From positions 1 to 64,000 of the forward strand of contig JAEXYA010000067.1 of NCBI GenBank assembly GCA_023451825.1: DNA of 64,000 nucleotides, read 5' to 3'. A program made the translations under genes and the position numbers. This document shows positions 34,718 through 43,777 of this stretch, in pieces (within the stretch, counting starts at the first letter, position 1; each line of letters starts with the position of its first letter). A model generated the notes under the pieces. That model was given only the letters and a program-made list of their open reading frames with translations. It ran no database searches and was not told the origin of the DNA. The stretch comes from Pseudomonadota bacterium (GTDB lineage Bacteria; Pseudomonadota; Alphaproteobacteria; Rhizobiales; Xanthobacteraceae).

Positions 34718-36600
34718 CGATTTCAGACGTGACCGGCGAACGCTTCAATCTCGCGCTGGTCGGTGTTCCCAACAGCGGCAAGACCTCGCTCTTCAATGCG
34801 CTCACCGGCAGCCGCCAGAAAGTCGCGAACTATGCCGGCGTCACCGTCGAGCGTAAGTCGGGCGCCTTCGTCACGCCCGCGGGGCGCCAGGTCACGCTGC
34901 TCGACCTCCCCGGCACCTATTCGCTGCGCGGCCGCAGCCCCGATGAAATCATCACCCGTGATGTCGTGCTCGGCAAGAAGGCCGGCGAAGCGCCGCCGGA
35001 TCTCGTGCTGTGCATCGCCGATGCCACCAATCTGCGGCTGACGCTGCGGCTGATCCTGGAATTGAAGCGCACCGGCCGACCATTGCTGATGGTGCTCAAC
35101 ATGTTCGATATCGCCACGCGCCGCGGCATCACCATCGATGTCGATGCCATGTCGGCCGCGCTCGGCATTCCCGTCATCACCTCGGTGGCGGTGAAGAAAG
35201 GCGGCGCCGATGCGCTGCGTGCCCGCACCGATGAATTCGCCGCCAATATGCCGACGCCTGTTGCCCCCGCGGAATGGGCGCAAACCAGCATCGGCGACAT
35301 GAAGGCCTACCAGCGCGAGGCCGATCGCATCATTCGCGAGACGGTGACGATGCCGGCGAAGCCGGACACGCTGACCACGCGCGTCGATGCCGTAGTGCTG
35401 CATCCGGTCTGGGGGCTCCTGCTGCTGGCCGCCATCCTGTTCGTGATGTTCCAGGCCGTCTTCAGCTGGGCGACGCCACTGATGGAATTGCTGTCGGATG
35501 GGGCCGGTGCACTCGGCAATCTGGTGGCGCAATTCGTCCCCGAAGGATTGCTGCAGAGCTTCCTGCAAAACGGCTTGATCGCCGGCGTCGGCAGCGTGCT
35601 CGTCTTCCTGCCGCAGATCATCATCATCTTCCTGTTCATCCTGCTCTTGGAAGATTTCGGCTATATGGCCCGCGCGGCCTTCTTGATGGACCGCATCATG
35701 GGTGGCGCCGGCCTGCATGGCCGCGCCTTCATCCCGCTGCTCTCCAGCTTCGCTTGCGCCATTCCAGGCATCATGGCGACGCGCGTGATCGACAATCGCC
35801 GGGATCGCCTCACCACCATCCTGATCGCGCCGCTGATGACCTGCTCGGCCCGCATTCCGGTCTATACGCTGATCATCGCAGCCTTCATCCCGGCAACGGA
35901 TGTGTGGGGCTGGTTCAATCTGCAGGGGCTCGTGATGTTCGGCCTCTATGTGGTCGGCATCGCCAGCGCGCTCGCCGTGTCCTTCGTCATCAAGTTCTTC
36001 ATGCTCAAGGACTATCAGCCGGCGCCGTTCATGCTGGAGCTGCCGGACTACAAGATGCCGCGCCTGAAGAGCATCGGCATTGGCGTTTATACGCGCGCAA
36101 AGATGTTCCTGCAGCGCGCAGGTACGACCATTCTCGCAATGATGATCCTGATCTGGTTCCTGGCCACGTTCCCGCAGGCCCCTGCGGGTGCGACGGAGCC
36201 GGCGATCGACTACAGCCTGGCCGCGATGATCGGCAAGACACTGGAGCCGCTGTTCTCGGCCATCGGCTTCAACTGGCAGATCGTGGTGGCGCTGATCCCC
36301 GGCATGGCCGCGCGCGAAGTCGCGGTCGGCGCCCTCGGCACCGTCTATGCCATCGAAGGTGGCAAGGAAGCGGCCGAGGCGATCGGTCAGGCGCTGGCAA
36401 GCAAATGGAGCCTCGCAACAGCGCTATCGTTCTTGGCCTGGTTCATCTTCGCCCCGCAATGCGCCTCGACGCTGGCGGTGATCCGCCGCGAGACCGGCGG
36501 AACGAAATGGATGGTGATCACCTTTGTCTACATGTTCGCGCTGGCCTATCTGGCGAGCCTGATCACCTACAAGATCGCGGTAGCTGCAGGGCTGGGCTGA
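34714..36600 (+). CDS. feoB: Ferrous iron transporter FeoB
   Basis: 628-residue inner-membrane iron(II) transporter. The N-terminal G domain has G1 GVPNSGKTS and G3 DLPGTYSL at about 15-70; the membrane domain with GATE cores covers the C-terminal two thirds. It is shorter than E. coli FeoB (about 770 residues), as in many alphaproteobacteria, and no feoC is present. Translationally coupled to feoA. Confidence 0.94.
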   Translation: MTISDVTGERFNLALVGVPNSGKTSLFNALTGSRQKVANYAGVTVERKSGAFVTPAGRQVTLLDLPGTYSLRGRSPDEIITRDVVLGKKAGEAPPDLVLCIADATNLRLTLRLILELKRTGRPLLMVLNMFDIATRRGITIDVDAMSAALGIPVITSVAVKKGGADALRARTDEFAANMPTPVAPAEWAQTSIGDMKAYQREADRIIRETVTMPAKPDTLTTRVDAVVLHPVWGLLLLAAILFVMFQAVFSWATPLMELLSDGAGALGNLVAQFVPEGLLQSFLQNGLIAGVGSVLVFLPQIIIIFLFILLLEDFGYMARAAFLMDRIMGGAGLHGRAFIPLLSSFACAIPGIMATRVIDNRRDRLTTILIAPLMTCSARIPVYTLIIAAFIPATDVWGWFNLQGLVMFGLYVVGIASALAVSFVIKFFMLKDYQPAPFMLELPDYKMPRLKSIGIGVYTRAKMFLQRAGTTILAMMILIWFLATFPQAPAGATEPAIDYSLAAMIGKTLEPLFSAIGFNWQIVVALIPGMAAREVAVGALGTVYAIEGGKEAAEAIGQALASKWSLATALSFLAWFIFAPQCASTLAVIRRETGGTKWMVITFVYMFALAYLASLITYKIAVAAGLG

Positions 36601-36604
36601 GGCC

Positions 36605-36692
36605 GTAGGGCGGATGAGGCGAAGCCGTAATCCGCCGCGGAGTTTCCGCTTTAAATTCGGCCGGCGGATTACGCTTCGCTTATCCGCCCTAC
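36605..36692. repeat. Palindromic intergenic repeat, family B
   Basis: An 88-bp inverted element: GTAGGGCGGATGAGGCGAAG ... CTTCGCTTATCCGCCCTAC with inner GTAATCCGCCG / CGGCGGATTAC. It occupies the gap between the convergent feoB and gamma-glutamyltransferase genes. Confidence 0.8.
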
Positions 36693-36702
36693 AGTTGAAC
36701 GC

Positions 36703-38301
36703 TCAGAAACCCGCCGCCAATCCATCCTTGCGCGGATCGGAGCCGGCGACATAGCCGCCCTCGATCCGCCGTACCAACTGTGCGCCGCCGAAGCCGAAGG
36801 CTGAATCCGGCGGTTCGCGGACGATGACATGGCCGCGGCTCTTCAAGTCCGCAGCGACGTCATCCAAAATGCCATTCTCGATCGCGACCTTCAGCCCGTC
36901 CACATAACGCCAGCGCGGCGCGTCCGCCGCGGTCTGCGGATCCTGTCCCCACAGCTGCATGCGCAGCATCATCTGCAGATGGCCCTGCGCCTGCATCGGC
37001 CCGCCCATCAGCCCAAACGCCATCAGCGGCGCATCGCCCTGCATGACAAAGCCGGGAATGATGGTCTGGAACGGCCTCTTGTTTGGCCCGACCTGATTGG
37101 GATGACCATCGTCCAGCACGAAGCCGAAGCCGCGATTCTGCAGGCTGATGCCGGTGCCCGGCACCACAACGCCGGAGCCGAAGCCGGCATAGTTCGATTG
37201 GATATAGGACACCATCATGCCCGTGGCATCACCGGTCGACAGGCACACCGTACCGCCGGTCTTCGGCGCACCGGCACCGAAATCCTGTGCGCGGCTGCGA
37301 TCGATCAGTTTTGCGCGCGATGCGAGATAAGCCGGGTTCTGCAGATGCGCGACAGTGACATCGCGCATGTAATCGAGATCGGCCGCATAGGCGTAGACAT
37401 CGGCAAAAGCGAGCTTGCAGGCCTCGATCTGCAGATGCAGCGCGTCGGCGCTATCGCGTTCGAGCCCTTCCACACCCACCACCTGGATGATGCCAAGCGC
37501 CATCAGCGCCACGATGCCCTGCCCGTTCGGCGGGATTTCATGCAAGGCCGTGTCGCCAAACGCCTGGCTAATGGTGCCGCACCAGTCATTGCGATGCGCG
37601 GCGAGATCGGCCTCATCCAGCGCCGCACCATGTTCGCGCGCAAAATCGGCGATCCGCTTGGCGAACTCGCCGCGATAGAACGCCTCGCCTTTGGTCGCCG
37701 CAATCGCCTTCAGCGAATACGCGTGACCGGGCATGCGAAACAATTCGCCCGCCACCGGTGCCCGGCCATTCGGCATGAAGCACTCGGCAAAGCCCGGCTG
37801 GTTCTTCAATTCCTCAGCGCCACGGCGCCAGAGTTCGGCGATGACGGGCGAGACGTGAAAGCCATTCTCGGCGTAAGAGATCGCCGGTTCGAACAGTTGC
37901 GCGAAGGGCAGCTTGCCGAACCGCTCCGACAGATCGACCCAGGCGGACACGGCGCCCGGCACGGTGACGCTCTCCCATCCCCGATGCGGAAAGGTCTTGC
38001 GGCCGGCGAAACGCTCCGGCGTCCATCCTGCCGGCGAGCGGCCGGAGGCGTTGAGGCCATGCAGCTCCTTGCCGTCCCACAGGATACAATAGGCGTCGGA
38101 GCCGATGCCGTTGCCGGTCGGCTCCACGACGGTTAGCGCGATCGCGGCTGCCAGCGCGGCATCCACCGCATTGCCGCCACGCTCCAGCATTCGCAAACCA
38201 GCCTGCGTCGCCAGTGGCTGCGAGGCTGCCACCACATTGCGCGCCATCACCGGTGAGCGGCGGGAGGCGTATACGCCATCGTGTCGGAATTGCATGGTCA
38301 T
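36703..38301 (-). CDS. Gamma-glutamyltransferase family protein
   Basis: Ntn-hydrolase proenzyme of 532 residues; family members cut themselves before a Thr that becomes the nucleophile, here in TGGTVCLS. They transfer or hydrolyse gamma-glutamyl groups such as that of glutathione. No signal peptide is visible at the chosen start (ATG at 38301 or 38295), so it is probably cytoplasmic, unlike E. coli Ggt. Oxamate amidohydrolase-type relatives are an alternative. It is downstream of a thiolase, separated by a terminator. Confidence 0.85.
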   Translation of the reverse strand: MTMQFRHDGVYASRRSPVMARNVVAASQPLATQAGLRMLERGGNAVDAALAAAIALTVVEPTGNGIGSDAYCILWDGKELHGLNASGRSPAGWTPERFAGRKTFPHRGWESVTVPGAVSAWVDLSERFGKLPFAQLFEPAISYAENGFHVSPVIAELWRRGAEELKNQPGFAECFMPNGRAPVAGELFRMPGHAYSLKAIAATKGEAFYRGEFAKRIADFAREHGAALDEADLAAHRNDWCGTISQAFGDTALHEIPPNGQGIVALMALGIIQVVGVEGLERDSADALHLQIEACKLAFADVYAYAADLDYMRDVTVAHLQNPAYLASRAKLIDRSRAQDFGAGAPKTGGTVCLSTGDATGMMVSYIQSNYAGFGSGVVVPGTGISLQNRGFGFVLDDGHPNQVGPNKRPFQTIIPGFVMQGDAPLMAFGLMGGPMQAQGHLQMMLRMQLWGQDPQTAADAPRWRYVDGLKVAIENGILDDVAADLKSRGHVIVREPPDSAFGFGGAQLVRRIEGGYVAGSDPRKDGLAAGF

Positions 38302-38364
38302 CGTATCCAGTTCACGTCGATTGCGGCGGGACCATACGCGGCGGCTGATGGGGGCCACCATACC

Positions 38365-38397
38365 AAAAAAGAGCATGGATGCGGTGCATCCATGCTC
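38365..38397 (-). terminator. Intrinsic terminator after the thiolase gene
   Basis: Read on the minus strand: GAGCATGGATGC, a 3-base loop, GCATCCATGCTC, then six T residues. A perfect 12-bp stem immediately past the thiolase stop and upstream of the gamma-glutamyltransferase start, so the two same-strand genes are separately transcribed. Confidence 0.92.
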
Positions 38398-38429
38398 TTC
38401 GAGAGACCGAAAATGACCGATCGGCGCGT

Positions 38430-39683
38430 TTACACGCGCTCGATGATGATCGCCGGCGCCATGCCGCCGGCGGCGCACATGGTGACGAGGCCGCGCTTCA
38501 GGTTGCGACGCTCGAGTTCATCGAGGATCGTTCCGACCAGGATCGCGCCGGTGGCACCGATGGGATGGCCGAGGGCGATCGAGCCGCCATTGACATTGAC
38601 CTTGCTGGTGTCGAGCTTGAGGTCGCGGATGAATTTTGCCGCCACCACCGCAAAGGCTTCGTTGATCTCCCAAAGATCGATGTCGTCCGCAGTGAGACCG
38701 GCCTTCTCCAGCACCTTCTTCGCCGCCGGCACCGGCGCGTTCAGCATCAGGGTCGGATCGTCGCCGATATTGGCCATGGCGACGATCTTGGCGCGCGGCT
38801 TGAGGCCGTGCTTGTCGGCATAGGCCTTCGAGGTCAGCAGCAGCGCTGCAGCACCATCGACCACGCCCGACGAATTGCCGGCGTGATGGAAATGCTTGAT
38901 CTCCAGGTCCGGATATTTCTGGTTGATCTGCTTGCGATAGGTCGTGCCCTTGTCGTCGAGCGGATAGTCGGCCATCGCGGTGAAGGCTGGCTTCAGGCCG
39001 GCGAGACCTTCGGCGGTCGTGTCCGGACGCGGATATTCGTCCTTGGCCAGCACCACATTGCCGTTATCGTCGGTGACCGGCACGAGGCTCTTGTCGAAGC
39101 GGCCTTCCTTGATCGCAATGGCCGCACGACGCTGGCTTTCGAGGCCGAGCGCATCGAGTTCTTCGCGGGTAAAGCCTTCCATCGAGGCGATCGCGTCGCC
39201 GCAGATGCCTTGATGCGATTGCGGATGCACCTTGGCGAGGCGCTCGTTGCCCGAGCCCATGCCGAGCGGACGCTTGCCGGCAGCCATGTCTTCCGCCGCC
39301 ATCGCGCCGGTGAGCGACATCATCTCGGTGCCGCCGGCGATCACCACGTCTTCCATGCCCGACATGATCTGCGCTGCCGCGAAATTCACTGCGGTGATGC
39401 CGCCGCCGCAGAAACGGTCAAGCGTGGTGCCGGACGCCTTGGTGTCATAACCGGCATCGAGTGCCGCCATGCGGCCGAGATCGCCGCCCTGCTTGCCGCG
39501 CTGGGTCGAGGTCGACCAGATGATGTCATCGACATCGGCGGTATTGAGCTTGTTGCGCTCGGCAATCGCCTTGAGGACGGTCGCGGCGAGATGCTGCGGA
39601 TGATGCTCTGCGAGTGCACCTTTGCCGACCTTGCCAACCCCGCGCGGGGTGCGGACTGCGTCGATGATATATGCGTCGGCCAT
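38430..39683 (-). CDS. Acetyl-CoA C-acyltransferase (thiolase)
   Basis: 417 residues. The nucleophilic Cys is in DRFCGGG, the GGSIALGHPIGATGA motif gives the catalytic His, and MCAAGGMA near the C-terminus gives the second Cys. It catalyses thiolytic cleavage or condensation of acyl-CoAs; FadA/FadI-type beta-oxidation or acetoacetyl-CoA synthesis cannot be separated from sequence alone. A strong GGAGGAAGG ribosome-binding site precedes the ATG, and a perfect terminator follows. Confidence 0.92.
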   Translation of the reverse strand: MADAYIIDAVRTPRGVGKVGKGALAEHHPQHLAATVLKAIAERNKLNTADVDDIIWSTSTQRGKQGGDLGRMAALDAGYDTKASGTTLDRFCGGGITAVNFAAAQIMSGMEDVVIAGGTEMMSLTGAMAAEDMAAGKRPLGMGSGNERLAKVHPQSHQGICGDAIASMEGFTREELDALGLESQRRAAIAIKEGRFDKSLVPVTDDNGNVVLAKDEYPRPDTTAEGLAGLKPAFTAMADYPLDDKGTTYRKQINQKYPDLEIKHFHHAGNSSGVVDGAAALLLTSKAYADKHGLKPRAKIVAMANIGDDPTLMLNAPVPAAKKVLEKAGLTADDIDLWEINEAFAVVAAKFIRDLKLDTSKVNVNGGSIALGHPIGATGAILVGTILDELERRNLKRGLVTMCAAGGMAPAIIIERV

Positions 39684-39797
39684 GGGCCTTCCTCCAGATT
39701 TTACAGTGTTTTTCTGGATCCGAGATTGGCCATGCGGGGGGCGAAGTCAAGGCGCAGCGATGGCATGCGTGCCTGCCAGATTTGGCAGGGGACGCAG

Positions 39798-40607
39798 TTA
39801 AAGCAGGAAGGCCAGCGCCGCCTCGCAGCGGTCCTCGATCTTGAGCGCGAGCAAATCGTCGGCACGGGTACGGCCGAGATTCACAGCAGCGATGGGAATC
39901 CCTTTCTTCGCCGCCATCTGCACGAAACGGAAGCCGGAATAGACCATCAGCGAGGAACCGACGACCAGCATCGCATCCGAAGCTTCCAATCGGTCATATG
40001 CCTCGTCAACGACGTCGCGCGGCACGGTCTCACCAAAGAACACGACGTCCGGCTTCAGCACACCGCCGCAAACAATGCAGGGCGGGACATCGAACGATGC
40101 GAAATCGTCGTGCTCGAGATCGGCGTCGCCATCAGGTGCATCCGGTGCATCGAGCGTGAGCCACGCGCCATTGCGATGACCGAGTTCATGCTGGAAGTCG
40201 CTGCGCCGAGTCTTCCGTTCGCACCCCATGCAACGCACCTGATCGAGGCGACCATGCAGATCGATCACACGCTCACTGCCGGCGTTCTGATGCAGACGAT
40301 CGACATTTTGTGTCAGCAAGATCTCGCTGCGTCCGCTCTGCTCCAACCGCGTCAATGCACGATGCGCATCATTGGGCTGCGCTTGGCCGAAGTGACGCCA
40401 GCCCACCATGCTGCGCGCCCAGTAGCGTTTGCGCGTAGCTTCATTTGTCATGAAACTGTCATACGTCACAGGCGGCGTGCGTTTCCAGTTGCCCAGACTG
40501 TCACGATAATCGGGAATGCCCGATTTTGTGCTGCAGCCCGCGCCCGTCAGCACGAACAGACGTCGATGACGATCAACGAAGTCCTCGAGAATTCCCTTTT
40601 CAATCAT
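39798..40607 (-). CDS. Sir2-family NAD-dependent protein deacylase
   Basis: 269-residue sirtuin. NAD motif TGAGCSTKSGIPDYRD at 21-36, catalytic segment TQNVDRLHQNAG, a zinc site with CMGC and CIVC pairs, and KPDVVFFGE. It removes acyl groups from lysines, possibly on acyl-CoA enzymes such as acetyl-CoA synthetase. It lies 114 bases upstream of the thiolase on the same strand. Confidence 0.92.
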   Translation of the reverse strand: MIEKGILEDFVDRHRRLFVLTGAGCSTKSGIPDYRDSLGNWKRTPPVTYDSFMTNEATRKRYWARSMVGWRHFGQAQPNDAHRALTRLEQSGRSEILLTQNVDRLHQNAGSERVIDLHGRLDQVRCMGCERKTRRSDFQHELGHRNGAWLTLDAPDAPDGDADLEHDDFASFDVPPCIVCGGVLKPDVVFFGETVPRDVVDEAYDRLEASDAMLVVGSSLMVYSGFRFVQMAAKKGIPIAAVNLGRTRADDLLALKIEDRCEAALAFLL

Positions 40608-40704
40608 GGCGTTGATCTATGTCATCGCTGTCGAAAGTCCAGTCGGCTCATATGTGACGCGTTGGCCGCAGGTAATATAATCTATTCAAAAAACGTTCAT
40701 GCCG

Positions 40705-40734
40705 TTGCGGGTTAGACGATCCGTCTGCTAGAAT
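40705..40734 (+). promoter_or_regulatory. Possible promoter of the 53-residue protein gene
   Basis: TTGCGG (40705-40710) and TAGAAT (40729-40734) with an 18-base spacer, 36 bases before the start codon. Fits a sigma-70-like pattern only in part. Confidence 0.4.
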
Positions 40735-40770
40735 ATTTTTGCGCAATGAGACCAACCGGTAGAGTGAGTC

Positions 40771-40932
40771 ATGACCCTACAAAACAAAGTTGCTTCCACC
40801 TCGCGCGAGCAGTTCATGCAGATCGTTCAGGAACAACTCAACAAGTTCGAAAGCGCCGAGCGCGAACTTCGTCAGAGTGCCAAGAAAGATCGCGTGAAAG
40901 AGCTCAAGCTGCCGGAGGAACTGGCTCACTAG
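40771..40932 (+). CDS. Small 53-residue helical protein
   Basis: Short frame MTLQNKVASTSREQ..., 53 residues, rich in Gln, Glu, Lys and Arg and predicted to be mostly helical (QFMQIVQEQLNKF, then AERELRQSAKKDR). AGAGTGAG precedes the ATG, a promoter-like sequence lies upstream and a clear terminator starts 52 bases after the stop, so this looks like a complete monocistronic gene. I do not recognise its function. Confidence 0.7.
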   Translation: MTLQNKVASTSREQFMQIVQEQLNKFESAERELRQSAKKDRVKELKLPEELAH

Positions 40933-40983
40933 GTTACGAGAATTTTGGTATCGAAGTTCCGACGCGAGCTTCACGCGACTAAC

Positions 40984-41009
40984 AAGGTCACCTTCAGGGT
41001 GGCCTTTTT
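40984..41009 (+). terminator. Intrinsic terminator after the 53-residue gene
   Basis: AAGGTCACC pairs with GGTGGCCTT over a 5-base loop (one G-U pair), followed by TTTTTC. Confidence 0.85.
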
Positions 41010-41131
41010 CTTTGACAGCAACTTGCCAATTTAAAGCACAAGACAATTTCGCGGCAGAGCTGTATTTCACATTCCTTTCATCAAGCGGCTTTAGCGAGAC
41101 TCTTTAATTTCAAGAAAAATGCATTGAGGAA

Positions 41132-41515
41132 ATGGCGAAGTCATCGAAGCTGGTCGCGACAAAGCGCGGCAAAGTTCTTTTGGTTCGACGGGTGAAGGAT
41201 GGCCTCTGGATGTTCCCCGGCGGCCGCAAACTGCCGCGCGAGAACGACAAGGTTTGCCTGCGCCGCGAGATCAAGGAAGAACTGCCGAAGCTGAAGCTGG
41301 GACGCCTGACGCTTTGGAAAGAGGTGAAATCCACCAACCGGCATTCCGGCCGCAAGATGAGCGATTCCATTTTCATCGCCGAGAAGGCCATCGGCCAGCT
41401 CGTTATCGGTGACAAGAAAGAGATCGATCGCGCGGTGTGGCGAAAGCCCCGCAGCGGTATGCGCCTGACCCCGACATCCCGCTATATCCGCGACAAGCTG
41501 TTTCCACGGCCATAG
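41132..41515 (+). CDS. NUDIX hydrolase
   Basis: 127 residues. The Nudix box reads G-x5-E-x7-REIKEEL (residues about 30-51), so the metal-binding Glu residues are intact, though the final G of the consensus is replaced (ELPKL). Substrate unknown; family members hydrolyse nucleoside diphosphate derivatives. GAGG is only 2 bases before the ATG, unusually close. Confidence 0.85.
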   Translation: MAKSSKLVATKRGKVLLVRRVKDGLWMFPGGRKLPRENDKVCLRREIKEELPKLKLGRLTLWKEVKSTNRHSGRKMSDSIFIAEKAIGQLVIGDKKEIDRAVWRKPRSGMRLTPTSRYIRDKLFPRP

Positions 41516-41588
41516 CCTGGACACGCCCGAGCAAAAGCTGCGAGGAAACTGCAAGGCTCTGTCAAATCAGCTATTCGGGGGGATTTAA

Positions 41589-41664
41589 TGGTGCCCAGGG
41601 GCGGGATCGAACCACCGACACTGCGATTTTCAGTCGCATGCTCTACCAACTGAGCTACCTGGGC
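41589..41664 (-). tRNA. tRNA-Phe (GAA)
   Basis: 76 nt read on the minus strand: acceptor GCCCAGG/CCTGGGC, D-arm GCTCAGTTGGTAGAGC, anticodon loop CTGAAAA with GAA, T-loop GGTTCGATCCC, and encoded CCA. Confidence 0.96.
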
Positions 41665-41811
41665 GCCGACCCGGCAAGGCCGGGTGAGCGGCCGGTTTAT
41701 AGTCAGGCAAATCGGCGCTGTCCACCCGCATGACAGCGATTTTACAGAGAGAATTTTGCCGTCAAAACAACGGCCAAGCGACGGGCCTGGGCGACCGGCA
41801 GGGCTACCGCC

Positions 41812-41994
41812 CTATTCGGCGTCCTCGTCGTCGGTCGGGCGGCCCGGAATCGCGTAATTGCCGGACAGCCAGCGATTGAGATCGACGTCACGGCAGCGCT
41901 CCGAGCAGAACGGCTTTGAGGCCTCGATGGAGGGCTCGCCGCAGATCGGGCAGGGTTTGGCGCGGCGCGTGGTGGATACGGGCTTAGCTTGCAT
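41812..41994 (-). CDS. yacG: DNA gyrase inhibitor YacG
   Basis: 60-residue zinc protein with CPIC (15-18) and CSERC (30-34), the four-cysteine YacG zinc site. It inhibits gyrase in E. coli. The ATG lies inside the end of maf, so the two are coupled. Confidence 0.9.
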   Translation of the reverse strand: MQAKPVSTTRRAKPCPICGEPSIEASKPFCSERCRDVDLNRWLSGNYAIPGRPTDDEDAE

Positions 41995-42607
41995 TCAACC
42001 AGCCGAAACGGATCGGAAACCCCTCGCCGCCCAGAAGCGCGGTGGTTTCATAGAGCGGCAGGCCGACCACGCTCGAATAGGAGCCGACCAGTTTGACGAC
42101 GAACGACCCGGCAATGCCCTGGATCGCATAGCCACCGGCTTTGCCGCGCCATTCGCCGGAGCCGATATAGGTGGAGATATCGTCCTCGCTGAGCCGCTTG
42201 AAGCGAACACGGGTTTCCACCAGGCGCTGGCGAAACCCTTCTTTCGGCGTCACCAGGCAGATCGAGGTGTAGACGCGATGATTGCGGCCGGACAAGAGCC
42301 GCAGGCATTGCGAGGCTTCGTCCACCAGTTCCGCCTTGGGCAGGATGCGGCGGCCGACGGCAACCACCGTATCGGCGGCGAGGATGAAGGCACCGCGCAG
42401 CTCGTCGTCGAGCTGGACGGATTTGAGCGCCGCTTCCGCCTTGGCACGGGCGAGACGGTTGGCGCAGGCGCGCGGCAGCTCGCCGCGCTTCGGGGTCTCG
42501 TCCACATCGGCCGGGCGCAGCGCGTCGGGCTCGATGCCGGCCTGATTGAGCAGGCTGACACGACGGGGCGAACCGGAGGCGAGAACGAATTTGGGACGGC
42601 CGAGCAT
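41984..42607 (-). CDS. maf: Maf-family nucleotide pyrophosphatase
   Basis: 207 residues. It starts LGRPKFVLASGSPRR, the family N-terminal motif, with the catalytic acidic residue in FILAADTVV. Maf proteins hydrolyse nucleotide triphosphates, often dTTP/UTP or modified nucleotides, in the cytoplasm. The ATG at 42607 is chosen by homology; upstream in-frame sequence runs into a palindromic repeat and is unlikely to be coding. Confidence 0.9.
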   Translation of the reverse strand: MLGRPKFVLASGSPRRVSLLNQAGIEPDALRPADVDETPKRGELPRACANRLARAKAEAALKSVQLDDELRGAFILAADTVVAVGRRILPKAELVDEASQCLRLLSGRNHRVYTSICLVTPKEGFRQRLVETRVRFKRLSEDDISTYIGSGEWRGKAGGYAIQGIAGSFVVKLVGSYSSVVGLPLYETTALLGGEGFPIRFGWLNAS

Positions 42608-42686
42608 GCGGGGGTCTATGATCCTGAAATTGCGGCCGGAACGTATCGGATGGGGTGGGCGGCGGCAACCGGCGGAAGCTCCCCAT

Positions 42687-42809
42687 GTCATCCCGGCGAA
42701 CGCCGGGATCCATACCCACTGGCGACGTAGTTTCTCACGATAGAGGCGGCCTCGACAGCGCCAAACACCGATGACGGAGGTTATGGGTCCCGGCTTTCGC
42801 CGGGACGAC
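42687..42809. repeat. Palindromic repeat, family E
   Basis: GTCATCCCGGCGAACGCCGG ... CCGGCTTTCGCCGGGACGAC arms, each also a local hairpin (CCCGGCG/CGCCGGG), 123 bp apart end to end. Lies between the phosphatase and maf genes. A second copy is at 58148-58269. Confidence 0.8.
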
Positions 42810-42817
42810 AGGGGGTG

Positions 42818-43276
42818 TCACGCCTTCGGCCGCGAAAACCGTTTCCGTATCCGCAGCATCAACCCGTCCATCACCTCGCGATACGCTGCAAGTTTCTGCT
42901 CGCGATTGCCTTGCGTATCGGTGGGATCCACCGTCGGCCAATATTCCACATCCGCCGCCATGGTCCGCGTCAGTTCCAGCGCCTTGTGATGCGCCTCGGG
43001 CGACAGCGTGATGATCAGATCGAAATTCATCCCCTCCCAATCCTCGAGTTCCTCGAAGGTCATGGGCCGGTGCTTCGACAGATCCTGTCCCATCTCGGCC
43101 ATCACGGCGACGACGAAGGGATCGAGCTCGCCCTTCTTCACCCCGGCGGAGCGGACATAGAGTTTTTGCGGAAACATCTGCTGCAGCAGGCTCGCCGCCA
43201 TCGGCGAGCGGACGCTGTTCTGCCCGCAGGCGAACAACACGGCTTGTGGCGTTCGCACGGCAGGCGGCGCCGACAA
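42818..43276 (-). CDS. Low-molecular-weight phosphatase-like protein
   Basis: 152 residues. The P-loop CGQNSVRS (C17 to R23) fits CX5R of LMW protein-tyrosine phosphatases and arsenate reductases; PTVDPTD near the C-terminus gives the acid region. It starts with TTG at 43276; GGAAGGG about 8 bases upstream supports it. Only 3 bases separate it from the UPF0262 stop, so it is in that operon. Phosphatase versus arsenate reductase is not decided. Confidence 0.83.
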   Translation of the reverse strand: MSAPPAVRTPQAVLFACGQNSVRSPMAASLLQQMFPQKLYVRSAGVKKGELDPFVVAVMAEMGQDLSKHRPMTFEELEDWEGMNFDLIITLSPEAHHKALELTRTMAADVEYWPTVDPTDTQGNREQKLAAYREVMDGLMLRIRKRFSRPKA

Positions 43277-43279
43277 GCT

Positions 43280-43777
43280 TTAACCCTTCCAGTGCAGGAC
43301 GGAGATCAGCGTAAACAGCCGCCGCGAGGTCTCGAAATCGACGCGGACCTTGCCGGCCAGGCGTTCCTGCAGCGTGCGCGAGCCTTCATCATGGATGCCG
43401 CGACGGCCCATGTCGATGGCTTCGATCTTGTCCGGCGTGGCGGTGCGGATCGCCTGGTAATAGCTGTCGCAGATCATGAAATAGTCTTTCACGATCCGGC
43501 GGAACGGCGTCAGCGACAACAGATGCGCGACAATGGGCGTGCCGTCTTCCTTGCGGATGTCGAACATCAGCCGCGAGCCGGTGATGCCGAGATGCAGCGT
43601 GTACGGCCCCGCCACCGCGCCTTCCGGTGCGAACAGGTTTTCCTCGATCAGGTCGTAGATCGCGATCGCGCGCTCATGCTCGATATCCGGCCCGGAACGG
43701 CCGATCGACTCCTCATCGAGCGTCACCGCCACGATGCGATTATTGGTGTCGTTCCCGGCTGCGGAGGAATCATTCAT
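43280..43777 (-). CDS. UPF0262 family protein
   Basis: 165 residues, the usual UPF0262 size in alphaproteobacteria, with IVAVTLDEESIGRSGPDIEHE at the start and DFETSRRLFTLISVLHW at the end. No transmembrane helix. Function unknown. The ATG overlaps the hisD stop by 4 bases (ATGA), and this block is conserved next to hisD. Confidence 0.88.
   Translation of the reverse strand: MNDSSAAGNDTNNRIVAVTLDEESIGRSGPDIEHERAIAIYDLIEENLFAPEGAVAGPYTLHLGITGSRLMFDIRKEDGTPIVAHLLSLTPFRRIVKDYFMICDSYYQAIRTATPDKIEAIDMGRRGIHDEGSRTLQERLAGKVRVDFETSRRLFTLISVLHWKG

Noticed and set aside
36605..36692. Bidirectional terminator between feoB and the gamma-glutamyltransferase gene
   Set aside because: The palindrome is large but lacks a T-tract on either strand, so I list it as a repeat.
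38379..40715. Very long plus-strand open frame (778 codons) across thiolase and sirtuin genes
   Set aside because: It is antisense to two well-supported genes and reads as high-GC shadow sequence rich in Arg, His, Gly and Ala; no domain is visible.
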